Shown piece by piece: positions 24,228-36,784 of a stretch of DNA of 64,000 nucleotides. The stretch comes from Gnetum montanum. Taxonomy: Eukaryota > Streptophyta > Gnetopsida > Gnetales > Gnetaceae. The stretch is from positions 177,323 through 241,322 of the forward strand of contig MNCI01035712.1 of the NCBI GenBank assembly GCA_015680685.1, read 5' to 3'. Numbering within the stretch: position 1 is the stretch's first letter; every line of letters starts with the position of its first letter. Both the position numbers and the translations under genes were made by a program. A model generated the notes under the pieces. That model saw nothing but the letters and a program-made list of their open reading frames with translations, was not told the DNA's origin and searched no databases.

Positions 24228-24339
24228 TTGTTTGCCCTGCTTCAAGAAAGCCAGAAACAGAGAGAGAGAGGTGTGTGTATGAGTTGCAGAGATTTCAGAA
24301 CAACACAAATGAAGCGATGGCGATTCGAAGCTAACTCGC

Positions 24340-25135
24340 GCAGCAGACTGATATTCAAAGCTTCCTTCGTTGGTAAGCAACAAAGTGAGTAAATTTCACG
24401 CTATAAATCAAATTTCCACGAAGTTTCCAAGGTAGAAAAGGTCGATCGCAGAAGAACCCAAAACGCGTAATTGAAAAGGTCGGGGACTAGCCAAACCCAA
24501 ATTCACGTTACAAACCAGAGGACCAAAACGCGTGACGGAAAATGGTAATCAGCCTAGGAAAGGACTTTACAAATGAAAATTCTACACTATAATTCAAAAC
24601 CTAAAAGTATACCGTAACAAAGAAAATCAGTGCGTTTCGTTTTTTCACTTTCCCTTCGCAGGTACAATGAACCTTCCGAAATTGTCTTGTTAGCGTGCCA
24701 TCATGATGTCCCATGGCAGACGTTATAGTTTTCACCCATCAATAATGACGATAGATATAGGCCATAGGCGACCTGTGAATTTCAATTTTCCTAATAATGA
24801 TGACTGTAACCTGTAAGCAGGAACCTTTGCAACTTGTTCTATATTTATCATTATGCAACCGATTTGTATGGCCTTCTATCATCTTACCTTCCTCCTCTTT
24901 CATATATGAGCAAGAAAATTAATTATAAAATAGATGATTATGGTGATTTATTTTTTTAACTTTTTAAATAAAATTTTTTATTAAATAAATAATATATTTG
25001 CACACGTTTATACAATACTGTAATTGTTTCTAAAAAATAGTTAAAATGAATTAGAAACCAAAAACCTTTAAGATAATCCATTTTTAAAATCTAATTTAAG
25101 ATTTTTTATTTTTATTTTTTATCTTCAACACTAGA
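24340..25135. repeat. TNL 5' flank, copy 1 of a threefold direct repeat
   Basis: This is non-coding DNA directly upstream of the TNL gene. It shares blocks with 51865-53036 and 61200-62460: CTTCGTTGGTAAGC, AACGCGTGACGGAAAA, TTTCAATTTTCCTAATAATG, TTTATCATTATG and the end near ATCTAATTTAAG. No ORF. It should contain the TNL promoter, but I see no convincing TATA box. The 5' UTR at 24240-24300 is CT-rich on the coding strand. Confidence 0.65.
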
Positions 25136-25183
25136 GAAAAACACAAATGTAGCAATGGAAAAAGTGCTCTGCTTAAGGACTCG

Positions 25184-26087
25184 TGATGAGTGGTGGAGGA
25201 TTCAACACTCAACCATACAAGTCATGAGTGTTCATGCATGACACAATCGTAATTTGTAAATGGACAATGTTGTTATGCTAGTAATTGAATTAAGCTTGTG
25301 ATCACTATCTTCCCACTTCAAGCTAGTGAAGTCTAAGTGTATGGTTTAGCTTGTAATGAAGCATATGATAGTTGATGTTGATTGGCCCATTTTACTCCCA
25401 AGTGTAGACATAATGAACATAGAATTAAGTGCTAAGTCTAAGTAATAAAAGAAACGTAAGTCTAGTCTAGCCTATAGTGATGAGCATTCATTCTTGATTT
25501 ATCGTACACACCTTGGGCTCATATAACCATTATTGGGTTACCAAGTGAGTTCATTACTAAGCGAATTAAGTGAGACCACTACTGGGATTACCAAACAATT
25601 ATAATTAAGTGCTCAAAATCAGTCAGTCGTACTCATTCCGCTTTAATAATATGCCAGTAAAAATAAAGTGCTTGAGAAAGTAAGGTATTAAGCTAGTAAT
25701 ATAGTGAAAATCATGCTAAGTAAACAAAAGAAACTAAGGGAATGCTACAATGATGGGAAATAGTCTCAATCTTTATTACCATCACAACTTATGCCCAAGT
25801 ACAACTTGTTTGAATAAAGATATCGTTCAACTATCACACATCACACTGCGGGCATTCACTCTTTATTACTAAGTCTAAGTCATAAAATTAAACCATAAGA
25901 GTTCTATTACTAGTGAAATGAAAAAGTTGTTGGATCATGTGCCCAAGTGTCATATTTATAGGGGTGCACACATCCTAAGACATTGTATCAATGTTGACGT
26001 ATCATGTGTAGTGACATTGTATCAATGACATCGTTAATACGATGTTGTTGCTATGATGCCACATTGTAACAAAATTTGACTTTATCA
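25184..26087 (-). repeat. Element E 3' LTR
   Basis: Minus-strand LTR of 904 bp, TGATGAG to TTATCA as displayed. TATAAATA is at 25960-25953. U3 repeats are CATTG-TAT-CAATG inverted repeats and relatives (25978-26050), not the GCGATATCGC units of B, C and D. The polypurine tract AATCGTGGGGGCA follows on the minus strand (26100-26088). Confidence 0.9.
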
Positions 26088-26276
26088 TGCCCCCACGATT
26101 GACTAGAAACTCATCCTCGAGTTAAAACAAAATGAGGATATAGTCTCTTACAAAATTGGGAGGTAGATTCGACTATACATGACTAACAAACTAGTTACAT
26201 GACTCTAAATGCCGCAGTGGTGTTTTTTCAAGTGTATGACAAAACAAAACAAAAACTTGAAGTAGCTCAATGTACT

Positions 26277-26489
26277 TTATGTGCTCGATAGTGATGGCTC
26301 TTCCATCAGTTGCTTCCCCTTATCATTAGGATTTTTGAATTGATATCTATTGAATAATGCTTGAAGCTTCTCCTCTTCTATCCTAGGATCTTGTACCATC
26401 CATGCTTGTTGAGCAATGTGTAATGGAGTTGGTACATCCCACAAGCATGGCAGTTGTAGGAACATCTGATTGGCCCTTACATACCAAGC
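26277..26489 (-). pseudogene. Element E ORF2, C-terminal part (split by D)
   Basis: The frame gives AWYVRANQMFLQLPCLWDVPT, then AQQAWMVQDPRIEEEKLQALF, and a stop at 26277. This is the best preserved copy of the C-terminal block shared with A (2166-2417) and J (about 11770-11890). The rest of the gene resumes at 33661 after element D. Confidence 0.8.
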
Positions 26490-27286
26490 TGATGAGCTGC
26501 GATATCGCGTCCGCCCCCACAATATCATGTACGCGATATCGCAACCCGTTGCAACATCTATAAATAAGAGGTGGCTTTCCCTGTTTTAGACACTTAGACT
26601 TAGACCTTAGTCGAACTATAGCAGTTTTACCATTCTAGAGTTAGAATAATTTCCATGTGCTTGTAGTAGGAGTCTTAAAGTGAACGGATCTTTATTCAAG
26701 CAAATTGTACCTAAGCACACATTTGTGTACATTAATAAAGGCAAATTTTCTGATAAACCTTGCAATAGATGGACTATGCTAAATAGGATTTAATTATTGT
26801 TAAATGTTTAAATGCTTTCCTCGATAATCAATCTCTCGCAACCCTTGACTCTCCTAGTTAAGTGCATTCAGTACGACTGCTTCGAGCACGTGTGTAATGC
26901 TTGGTAACCCAGTAATGAGTAGCATTTGGTAATCCCAGTAGCGTTGCACTGGTTCAAGGTGTGTGCGGTAAGTGGGAATGGATACTGGTGCTAGGACAAT
27001 TAGAACTCAGTTAGTCAATAGTTAATGAAAGTTAGTCATTTAGTTCTCTTCACCCTTCCTCATTAGTATAAGACCTTGAAAAGATAAAAGATATAAAAAT
27101 CATATACCTCAAACTTACTTAACCATACAACCATGACAATACAAGTAAGTTTGGGAAGACAACGATTGATTAACATTAGGTGTTCCATTAAGGTGCGTAA
27201 GCACTTAGTCCTTGGAGTTTGACCAGATTGCATGTGAGATGCTCGTATTCGTATGTTTGAGTGTAGGGGTACCTTGCCACTCATCA
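26490..27286 (+). repeat. Element D 5' LTR
   Basis: 797 bp. GATATC palindromes at 26500-26545, TATAAATA at 26559-26566, AATAAAG near 26735 as a polyadenylation signal, and terminal CCACTCATCA. Confidence 0.95.
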
Positions 27287-27287
27287 T

Positions 27288-27305
27288 TGGCACCGTTGTT
27301 GGGGA
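27288..27305 (+). other. Primer binding site of element D (tRNA-Asp type)
   Basis: TGGCACCGTTGTTGGGGA differs from the tRNA-Asp complement TGGCGCCGTTGCCGGGGA at three positions, all transitions. It begins one base after the LTR. Confidence 0.85.
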
Positions 27306-27429
27306 CTTAGTTGTTTGTGTGCTATGTAGAACATAGGAAATCATCCATATCGTTGGGAAGCTAGAACAAACCCTTAGGGTTGATCAAGAAAAGATAAGAC
27401 AATAGTAAATAGCACATCAAACAAGAAGA

Positions 27430-29537
27430 ATAACATCTTCTTCTTCGCACAAAAGCACTTCACCACCTAGGACTCACACAAATGACAGTCGGTGGCACAA
27501 CACACGTAACCAAGATCCACTAGTGCCNTTTGTGTGAGTCCTAGGTGGTGAAGTGCTTTTGTGCGAAGAAGAANCCACCTAGGACTCACACAAATGACAG
27601 TCGGTGGCACAACACACGTAACCAAGATCCACTAGTGCCCCAACAATTCCATGTGGTATATGTTCATCATGATGAGTATGTACCCAACTTTACCTTTATT
27701 TTCCATCAAGACAAACACTTGTGTTGGAGAGACTTGGAGGGTAACATAGTGTTGCCTCCAGATCGAGCAGTCCCCAACATGCTTCTTCATGCTCTCGTGT
27801 GAGTAGGCATGTCACAGTTATATGCAGGATACATTGCATGCGATTATGACACAAGGGATTACCATCCCACATAAGCGCAACGTCAAAGGGACTTGCGACA
27901 AGAGAGATACTATACACCATTGAAGGGCAAAGGAATCCATAACGCTCCACCTGTCTTAAGCGAAATTGAGGGTGGTGAACCTATTCCAATAGGTTCTTCA
28001 CAAAATGATGTTCCCCCTCCTAACGATGGTTAGGAGGTGGTGTATCAGAACCTTCACTCCACGATTCACAATCTAGGTTCTGATCCCCATGAACACCAAG
28101 TGTTCAATGAGGGAACACAAACACATGATAAGGGTAGGCATTCTGATCGTAATCAAGATCGAAGCCGGGACCATCGAAGAGAAGGTAGGGAACATCGTCA
28201 TGGCGATGGTTCTCCTCCTTCTTCACCTTCATCATTACATTCACCCTCTCCTTCAATATTAGGATGCAGTCATAAGGAGCCCAATGGTGAGGACAAAGGT
28301 AAACATAGTGAGAAACCTCGATGAGAGAGTCTGAAAGAGGACAAGGGCACTCGAGAGAATTGAGGCATGAAAGAAGGGAGAGTAGGGAACCATGTAGACA
28401 TCACAAACACTATGAATGGAATGACCACGAAGAACCCCCACTCACAACTTGAAGCATGTTAGACATAACCGAGGCTATGAGAATTCCCACAAGGCACCAA
28501 AAAGATAGTAGGATCAAGAGGTTAGATATGAATAACATCACACAATTTGAGGGGGGATACAACGTTGATCCTCAAAACCATCTACAAGCATTCCATGATG
28601 CATGTGCCTTGCAGAACATAGAAAACAAGTGGCAAAAACTAAAGTTGTTCCCAAGGACACTAGTAAAAGAAGTGGAAAGCTGGTACTGGTCCTTAGAACC
28701 AGAAACCATTAGGAGGTAGAGTATGATGTTAGAACTATTTAATGATAAGTATCAAACATACTCCCAGGTGTTCAATCTATGAAAGTAAATACAAGGATGA
28801 AAGTAGGGAAATCATGAATCCTTGGATGCTACCATGGGCCATTATTGTGCACTATTACATTGTTGCCCAGGCCATGATTATTCGCAACAGGATCAACTAT
28901 GTCATCTCGTAGATGGACTTAGGCATGAAACTAGAAGAACCCTTGGAACGTATGCCCAAGGGAGATTATCAGAGCTTAGTTCCCATCAGGTTCATAGATT
29001 GTTGGAGCAAGTAGCTAAGGAAGAAGGGGAGCTACGTAAGAGAGAGAAAGTGCAGAAGAGTACAACTGCGATCCTTCCCTCCAAAAAAGGGAAGTGAGAT
29101 TTTGTGAAGAGGAGGAAGAGTCACCACTCAAAGAGATGGTGCATAGGAAAACCTTTCCACTCCAAAAATTAACAACAGAAGTGTTAGCAAAGGTAGACCA
29201 AATGTGGGACTCCCTAGATAGTAGATTTGAAACCATTCTTAAAATTGTAGAGGAGTCTAGGGAGCGAGGTAGTGACTATGGCAAAAAGAAAAGGAGAGAT
29301 GTAGACAATGCACATAACAAAGGTAAGGGTAAAATGGCTATCACCAAAGAGGTTATGGATTCTAATACAGACAATGATGGTGGATGTGAGATATGCCAAT
29401 ACGACCATCCTAAGGGATGTTGCCCAGTAATCTCACATCTACAAGAGTTTGGGGTGTATGCACTCAACCCACAACTTAACAAATGGAAAGCACCCCAATG
29501 GTTACCTTATCCCCAAGGTAGTTCCACCAACCTTTAA
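27430..29537 (+). pseudogene. Element D gag, decayed
   Basis: The frame is interrupted by about five stops and by the assembly artefact. Recognisable parts are an N-terminal block (RDLEGNIVLPPDRAVPNMLLHAL) at 27730-27800 and an Arg/His/Ser-rich linker at 28100-28320. The Retrotrans_gag core follows at 28456-29060 (FEGGYNVDPQNHLQAFHDACAL, LKLFPRTL, ESWYWSLE and TRRTLGTYAQGRLSEL). A zinc-knuckle-like CEICQYDHPKGCC lies near 29390-29430. The start codon seen in B and C is not preserved. Confidence 0.8.
27432..27640. other. Assembly artefact: local inverted duplication between two Ns
   Basis: The stretch 27528-27573 between the Ns is the reverse complement of 27442-27487 (CTTCTTCGCACAAAAGCACT and on). 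After the second N the sequence CCACCTAGGACTCACAC... repeats 27462-27526. One true copy is probably present in the genome; the reading frame through it is not reliable. Confidence 0.85.
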
Positions 29538-30159
29538 TGTATTATCCAAGTGGAACTCTGCCACAACCTATTGAGCAACACTAGCAGTGGCAATATCCAC
29601 AGTCATGGGGGATGCCACCACCAAGGTAACAATACCCTTACTAGTAACTGGATCCATATGGCTACTATGTGCAGCAGCCAATCTCTCCATGTGACTCTAT
29701 TGGTCACGTTACTCCACAACATCACTACCAATCTTGGGAATATTATAGGACTCCTTCTCCTAGAAGAGACAATCCATAGACATACCATCCTCCAAATCCA
29801 TTCGTAACTCTCACACTGATAGCTCCACTACCACCTACTCTAGCAATGCAAGGGAAACTTTCCACTCAACCATAGCAACGGGATGCTACAAGGGCCATAA
29901 ACCTTCAACCCACTGCTGGTTCTAACAACCATACAAAGAGAAGACCTTTCTTCAGAACCAACAATCTAACCAAACCCTCACAACCACAAGTGGTTGAACC
30001 TTTGAACGCCTCTCCATCAAATAAGGCTTCAGAGCTCCCTTCAAATCAAAAACTGAGCTCAATGCACACAGTTATGTTAACACATGCCATCACTGACTAG
30101 ATTAAGGAGGGCCACCTTCCCAGGAAATTCTCTAACCCTAAAAGTCCTTTAATTTATCT

Positions 30160-30937
30160 CCAAGTCACTGGGAATGAACCATGTAAAGCTCTTTTGGACT
30201 TAGGTTTTAGAGTCAACTTAATATCACAAGAGATGTACAAAGCCTAGAAATTGCCTCCATTAAAAAAGAGCAATATTCGCTTAGAGTTGGCTGACCAGTC
30301 CATCATTGTTTCCTTGGGACTAGTGGAGGACGTCATTACCACTGTATGTGGATGGTCATACCCAGCTGATTTCTTAGTGATACAAGTAAACAATGACAAA
30401 GGGGACTTTCCAATAATAATGGGAATTGCATGGCTAAGTACCATAAACGCACACCTAGAAATTCATGATCTTTCCCTAGAAACATCTAAGGAAAACACTT
30501 TTGGGAAGATCGAGAAGAAGAAAGTTCCATGCATTACATATAGTGATACAGGGGGTGATTACGTACAGGAATGTTCAACATTGCCTGCATGCAACTGGTG
30601 TGCCCAAGAAATTAACATACAAAAATGCCTGTATGTAGCAACCACACAACAAAAAGACACCCAGTGGTTAACAACTAATCAAGAGAGCAATTCACCAACA
30701 TGCATGGAACTAACTAGAGGACCAACTTGTGCTCACGTTGAAAGCATAGATGCATTGGAGCAAGAGTGTCACCAACTTCCAACCCTTAACATGAAAACAT
30801 CAATAGGGGGAAGCTGGGAATTCCTAAAAACTTCAAACAAGCACTTCGATAAAAGATTGCTAGTCAATGTGCAACCGACCAAACCTTACCATGAATCTAG
30901 AACGGTCAATGCACATAACACATCGGAGAGAAGATGA
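30160..30937 (+). pseudogene. Element D aspartic protease, inactive
   Basis: The region aligns with the protease of element C. The active-site triplet reads DLG in place of D-S/T-G (KALLDLGFRVNLI near 30190), so catalysis is lost. The following open stretch 30251-30937 carries LVEDVITTVCGWSYPADFLVI and FPIIMG. The tail (IEKKKVPCITYSDTGGDY and on) is shared with B and C. Confidence 0.75.
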
Positions 30938-32448
30938 CCTCGCTCATTAATTCATATCTCCTCATTTCAACTCAGTCATGGGGGAGCTGGACACCTATGC
31001 TGATCATTTGAGGCCCTCAGTTCCTTTTTGAGTTTTTGTTTTACAAATTTCTTTAACTTTTGTTGTTTTTATTTTTGTTTTGCAACATCATTCATACTCT
31101 TTTGTTTATTTTTGTGTTTGTTTATTTTGTTACGTTCATCACCTAATAAGTGCTCTTGATAGTGGTATGAACTGTATTTTATTGGTTGCTAATGTTTGAT
31201 TTTTACCTTTGAGTTATAATGTTGATACTAAGATATGGTTCTTTTGATATAACAGGCAATGAATCCATGTCATCCATGCATTCATAAATTTCTATGGTCT
31301 CCCTTAGCTTGGAACTGTATAGTCCCTTTCTTTAAATAATAGAACTATCAATGAATTGGTGATTGGGCATTTCTCAAACTGAGGAAGGACTCAAGGATTG
31401 AAAAGGGTATGACTTTAAGGGGATTTGATGCATTTGTGCTAGCCATTCTCTTGGGTGCTTGGATGTTTTCTTCTTAGATTTTTCTTACCATTCTGATGTT
31501 GCTCCATTATTGGGAAGTTGAGCTAATAAAAATAATAAGTCTTTACATGGTGTGGTTCTCATGCAAAGAGAGAGAGAGAAAGAAAAAAAAGTGAGAATTC
31601 AAAGTACACCCCTTAGAAGAAATAATCATCTAGCTACAAGCACTGGTTATGAAACTAAACAAATATATTCCCTCTAACTAAGGCCCTTTCTTGCTTCCTA
31701 CTTTCTCCTTTCTTGTTTCGTCGGAATGGTGGCGAATTTTTGGCAGAAGCATTCTCGTTACTTCAAGTGGATGAATTGGCCAAATGTATTAATGCAAAGT
31801 CACTAGATGTGGATTGTTTGAGATTGGATTTGAAATGATATCTACTAAGTCACATTAACCATAAATACACAAGGGACTGTACACGACCTTGTTCTTGGGA
31901 CTCCATTCCATTCTATTCTCCTCATCATTCTTTCTCCATTTTTCCATCTCATTGTCGGCTGTATCACTAGTCCATATTTTGGTTGATGCATTGTTTTCTT
32001 TTTTGGTAAATTCTTGTGATTAAGACTTTAACTCTTGCTTCCAAATGACATTTCCAGAGCCTACAGACTCTTTGAATGTGAGGTTGTTAGGGCATTAAGG
32101 GGATGAGCCTGCTTTGGGGAGGACCCACTGACATTCCTATTTGGTGCATCAATTAATTTCTTTCCCTTAAACATTTTCACAATCAACTTTTATTTTGTTC
32201 ATTTCCACCCTTTACATCCATTTTATTGGTGTTTCCATTATTTCTTTTTCTCTGTCTTTCTTATTCCTTATCTTTTTCCATTCTATCACTACCAGAGGTT
32301 TACTCTTAGTCATGGGGGTCATGGTCCAATTTTTTCAATTTTCTCCTAACCCCTACACCTTACACCTTCAGTATTCACCAATGTTATATCTCTAGAATCC
32401 ACATTAGCCATATCACAACTCAGCCAATGGACCTTACACGGAGGCAAG
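30938..32448 (+). other. Element D non-coding region between protease and intron
   Basis: T-rich at 31020-31140, with a GA microsatellite at 31567-31580. Two blocks are shared with B, C and J: 'cacaagggactgtacac' near 31870 and 'gggaggacccact' near 32115. A second polypurine-like motif is at 32308-32318. No gene recognised. Confidence 0.7.
30974..30984 (+). other. Internal polypurine-like motif 1 (element D)
   Basis: AGTCATGGGGG just after the protease; the same motif precedes the 3' LTR (32872-32882, one base different). Confidence 0.5.
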
Positions 32449-32508
32449 GTATCAACTACATTGTGATTCATTTATCCTTGCTAATATAAAACTATGTTGT
32501 GTGTGCAG
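32449..32508 (+). other. Candidate 60-bp intron (element D)
   Basis: Donor GGCAAG|GTATCA, branch-point-like TTGCTAATATA, acceptor TTGTGTGTGCAG followed by ATGG. Homologous to the introns in B (47024-47083) and C (58760-58818). Confidence 0.65.
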
Positions 32509-32719
32509 ATGGAAATCATACAAAAATGGATTGAATCTGGAGGAAACACTTAGAATGGACTGGTGCTGGAGCAGTTATGCAAGGAACAGGATTGATGGCG
32601 CACTTATGGATGGACAACGAAAGGTGCAATCTTGGCATCGGCAGCAACACATCTTCTTCTTTTCTCTCTCTCTCTTCTCTCCCAGCTACCAAATAAGGCT
32701 AGATGTCAAATGTACATAG
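32509..32719 (+). pseudogene. Element D short ORF2 remnant
   Basis: Begins ATGGAAATC right after the intron and aligns with the intact 82-codon frame of element C. Codon 15 is a TAG where C has TGG, so the frame is closed. No domain recognised. Confidence 0.5.
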
Positions 32720-32884
32720 TGTTCACTCTTGTGGTCATGAACACTAATCTTGCCATGTATTGTAATGATGATTCATTCAGATGTCACCCCATTCACCATT
32801 AGTGTCATTCAAGTTAATAATCCCATACCTTTCCAATATTTTGTAAGAAACTTGAGGAGGAGTTTTCATTTAGTTATGGGGGTA

Positions 32885-33655
32885 TGATGAGCTGTAATAT
32901 CGCGTCCACCCCTATGATATTGCGTACACGATATCGTAGCCTGCTGCAACATCTATAAATAAGAGTTGGCTTTCCCTGTTTTAGACACTTAGACTTAGAC
33001 CTTAGCTAAACTATAGTAGTTTTACCATCCTAGAGTTAGAATAATTTCCATGTGCCTGTAGTAGGAGTCTTAAAGTAAACAGATCTTTATTTAAGCAAAT
33101 TGTACCTAAGCACACATTTGTGTACGGTAATAAAGGTAAACTTTCTGATAAACCTTGCAATAGATGGACTATGCTAAATATGATTTAATTATTGTTTAAA
33201 TGCTTTCCTCGATAATCAATCTCTCTCAACCCTTGACTCTCCTAGTTAAGTGCATTCAGTATGACCGCTTCGAGCATGTGTGTAATGCTTGGTAACCAAG
33301 TAACAAGTAGCGTTGCACTGGTTCAGGGTGTGTGTGGCAAGTGGGAACGGATACTGGTGCTAGGACAATTAGAACTCAGTTAGTAAATAGTTAATGAAAG
33401 TTAGTCATTTAGTTCTCTTCAGCCTTCCTCATTATTATAAGACCTTGAAAAGATAAAAGATATAAAAATCATATACCTCAAACTTACTTAACCATACAAC
33501 CATGACAATACAAGTAAGTTTGGGAAGACAACGATTGATTAACCTTAGGTATTCCATTAAGGCATGTAAGCACTTAGTCCTTGGAGTTTGACTAGATCGC
33601 ACATGAGACACTTATATTCGGATGGTTGAGTGTAGGGATACCCTGCCACTCATCA
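32885..33655 (+). repeat. Element D 3' LTR
   Basis: 771 bp, pair of 26490-27286. TATAAATA at 32954-32961. It lacks about 26 bp relative to the 5' LTR, mainly at the AGCATTTGGTAATCCCAGT segment (near 33310). Confidence 0.95.
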
Positions 33656-33660
33656 CAAGC

Positions 33661-36239
33661 TATGAATTGTTACATTTCTTCTTCAAATGCCTAAGATATT
33701 TTTCTTAATTTTTGATAATCAAACATTCTATAAGCCAGGTTAGCTACTACATCCTTCTGGTCCTAGTAGCTAGCTTTTACAACTTCAAGTTTAGAATTTG
33801 CTACATGCAATTTTTGTAAAGATTACTTTATGTCTACAAATTCTTTCTCATATAAGGCATACACTTTGGCTACGTGTTGCTCCAATTCATTCCTAGGCTT
33901 ACCTGTTAACATGGCCAAGTTGGTGTAGTAGAGATTTGCTAACCCTATGTATTCTATGAGGTCTTCAATCTACAGGCCTTTATTTTTGATTTTTGCTTGG
34001 TGGACATGGGCTAGACTATCCAAAATTGGTTGCTAGTCTAGATTTTGTATGAAAATGGAATTGATCTTGGCTTTGGCCATCTGGATTTATTTCTCATTGA
34101 TTTGCTTGTACATGCCCACTTGATCATGGAAATGCTCTTTGAGTCATTCATGCTTCTTGGTCTCATTTTGCCACATGTTGATCTCAATTGCAAAAATTTT
34201 TTCTGATTGTGCAGACTTCTTCTATTGATAAGGTTCATTTTTTCTGAGTCAAGCGACTCATGTCCTAGTTAACATGAACTAACTATTCTCAAAGTTATTG
34301 GATTCTTTCCTTGAGAATGTTCTTTTGTCACTCACTATTGATTAACTAGGCATTATTTGTAGCTAATTGTTTGTTCTCCTCTTGTAAGGTAGTGAGTGCT
34401 TCGACATGTGCATACATCTATGCTTTTGCCACTAACGCATCCCGTACAACCTTTTCCTTCTCTCTTTCCATCTTCATATTATGGTGGTTGAGGTGCCTCA
34501 CATGGTTTGTTTGAAACTAGTCAAGTTGATTAGGCATAACGAACTACATCAAATCTCTTCTTTTTGCTCTCAAGGTCATGAGATATTCTTGTAGTTCTTG
34601 GACTTCATTTTCAACATGCTTTGCCCTAGTCTTGGTCATAACCAACTTTTTCTTAGTGATGATTAGTTTAGGCTAGACTATAGCGATATCACTATAGATA
34701 TCAAAGAGATTTTGCATTACTTATCTTGTTTGCAATAATCTATCTAATATATCTTCATGTTCAACTAGTCATTGAGGTTCCAACCAACATTTAAGCATCT
34801 TGCACTCTAAAGATATTAGCTAGTGGCATAACAATGAGATTGAAGGACTCTTTTGTATGATTTTTGATCACTTCAGTGATTCCCACCACATCCTGATGCC
34901 CCATGATCACCACTATGGCTTCTTCTCTTATTTCAACATCACTTGGAATGATGCAATGTTCCCTGAGATCTGTTGTGACCAATCATTTGCTCTTCCTAAC
35001 TGCAATGAAATCTCCCTACTGGCAAGGTTTGTTGAAACTATGGGTTTGAATGCATATTATTTGACCTTGTAGAGATTGGCCTCCTCTATTTTTCCCTAGC
35101 TGATTATATTTGTAATTTGTTGTAGGTGACTTATTTAAGGTCTATAGTCCTATGGAAATGGTGGTGAAACGTGTTGTTGTTGTTGATCAGCTAGTGGCTA
35201 GCTATTAGGTCCTACTAATTATTATTGGCCAATAGCTTGAATAGAATCAGCTATCAGCAAGAGTTAATCTTGTAGCTTCCTCAGTGCTTGCTTATTTTTC
35301 CAACTAATCCTTTTTTAGAGGCATGGATTTTGACATCTTAACATATGAAGCATTTTGAGCTTTTCTCAAAACATCATTTGTATAACCTAGTATGCTTTCT
35401 TGTTTGCACAGCTTCCTAATTAGGTAGGGGAATGACAGTGTTGGCTTCCCTACCTTCTTTTCATTGAATCACCTTTGAATTTCGAGGAAATAAATATGGA
35501 TGATATTAACATTAAATTTTCCCATCAATATGGTGCTTCCTTTGGTTGTATAATTTGATATCCTGTTAAGCCTCTTCGTTGGAAAAAAATGATAGGTTTC
35601 AATCTTAAAATATATTTTTTCCATTCCAATCATTTCACTATACTTTTTATCCTCCTTGTTGAAGGCTTAATGTAGCCATAGTATCTTTACATCCGTATTA
35701 GACCTTGTGGATATATGTGTCATGTTAGCCCCTTCATTTGGTAAATTGAGGACTTTGGCTATTGCCTCCATTGAATATGACACAAAAGCTCCTTTTATCT
35801 TCATAGTGGCATCAACTTGCTTGTTTTGCCAAAACTAAAGAGTTTTTTCTAAGTATCATTCTCCACTTTTTGAAAAAGTAGGCCACAAGGGAGATGATTA
35901 GAGTTGTGTTCTGATGGCCTCTGGTGTAAACTCCATGAAAGCACCAAAATTGAGTTCCACAATGACTGTGGACATGATTGACTTTTCCTGGGTGGCTTGG
36001 AGGCATTCAGGTGATAGCATGAGGCACTGTCCTTGTTCAAGTGCTTGTGGTGCTTCTACCTTTGCTTAGGTAAAGTGTTTGGTAGCAAGTTTCTATTGAT
36101 GAATGTTGAAAAATTAGGTTTCCTACTCCATGTGCTTTACTAGTGCAGTTTGTTCTCCAATGAGTCCTCTACCATAGCCTTTTGGTCTTTTGCTTCCTAG
36201 TTGTGAGGGTTCTCCTTTTGGTATCCTCTTCAGGGCCAT
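33661..36239 (-). pseudogene. Element E ORF2, main part, decayed
   Basis: Begins with ATGGCCCTGAAG at 36239 immediately after the candidate intron and continues at 26489 beyond element D. About 930 codons in total. The first 38 codons (MALKRIPKGEPSQLG and on) are open. It then alternates open and stopped stretches homologous to A (4842-2052) and J (9147-11996), including a Lys/Glu-rich, coiled-coil-like middle (35000-33900). Short ORFs on the plus strand here are shadows. Confidence 0.65.
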
Positions 36240-36301
36240 CTGTAATCAACAAGAATTTGACATTATTAGAATGTTCATATCAACTCTTAATAGTTCTTTA
36301 C
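36240..36301 (-). other. Candidate 62-bp intron (element E)
   Basis: Minus strand: donor AGCAAG|GTAAAG, branch-point-like TTCTAATAATG, acceptor TTGATTACAG followed directly by ATGG. Same position and length as in B, C, D and J. Confidence 0.6.
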
Positions 36302-36784
36302 CTTGCTCATACCTTTGGTTAGATCAAGTGTTTATCATACTATGATTGCAGAGTTAGAAAAAGTTTCAAAAGAAAACCCCTTAGATGTTGCATCTTTAAT
36401 TTTCATGACCTCCCACACTTATTATATTTTTACTCATAATGCCTTATAATTAGTTGGAATGGTTTATTAGGAGGATTTATTGAATTATTTGGCTTGAATT
36501 TATTTAATTCATGATGATATCCTTAATGTTTTATCTTACTTGTCCTTATACTATCTTTTGACGTTAGACAATTTTTCAAAAAAAATTTGCTCAAATTTTC
36601 CTCAATGTTATCCCTCCACAACTAAGTTGAGCACTCTAGGATCAACAAGATTCAAAAATTTGAGAAATCAAAGTTGTGGGAACAAAGGTCTGGCTAATGG
36701 AAGTTAGGTTGTCAAAGCTTAGAAAAAAAACATTAAAAACTTCTCTTGTGGAAAATGGCAAGAATGAAAAATCCGTCATCTTCC

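Larger units (their letters stand above)
26490..33655 (+). mobile_element. Element D: complete gag-pro LTR retrotransposon
   Basis: 7166 bp with LTRs 26490-27286 and 32885-33655 and perfect target duplication CAAGC (26485-26489, 33656-33660). It is inserted in the second ORF of element E. Internal order: primer binding site, gag, protease, a non-coding region with three AGTCATGGGGG-like motifs, a 60-bp candidate intron, a short ORF and the polypurine tract. There is no reverse transcriptase or integrase, so movement would have needed enzymes from another element. Confidence 0.95.

Noticed and set aside
23731-24392. Plus-strand ORFs opposite the TIR exon
   Set aside because: They are antisense shadows of the TNL exon, which has strong domain support on the minus strand.
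24226-24400. A TATA box for the TNL gene
   Set aside because: The minus strand has only GATTTATAGC near 24400, which is too weak to call, and the transcription start is unknown.
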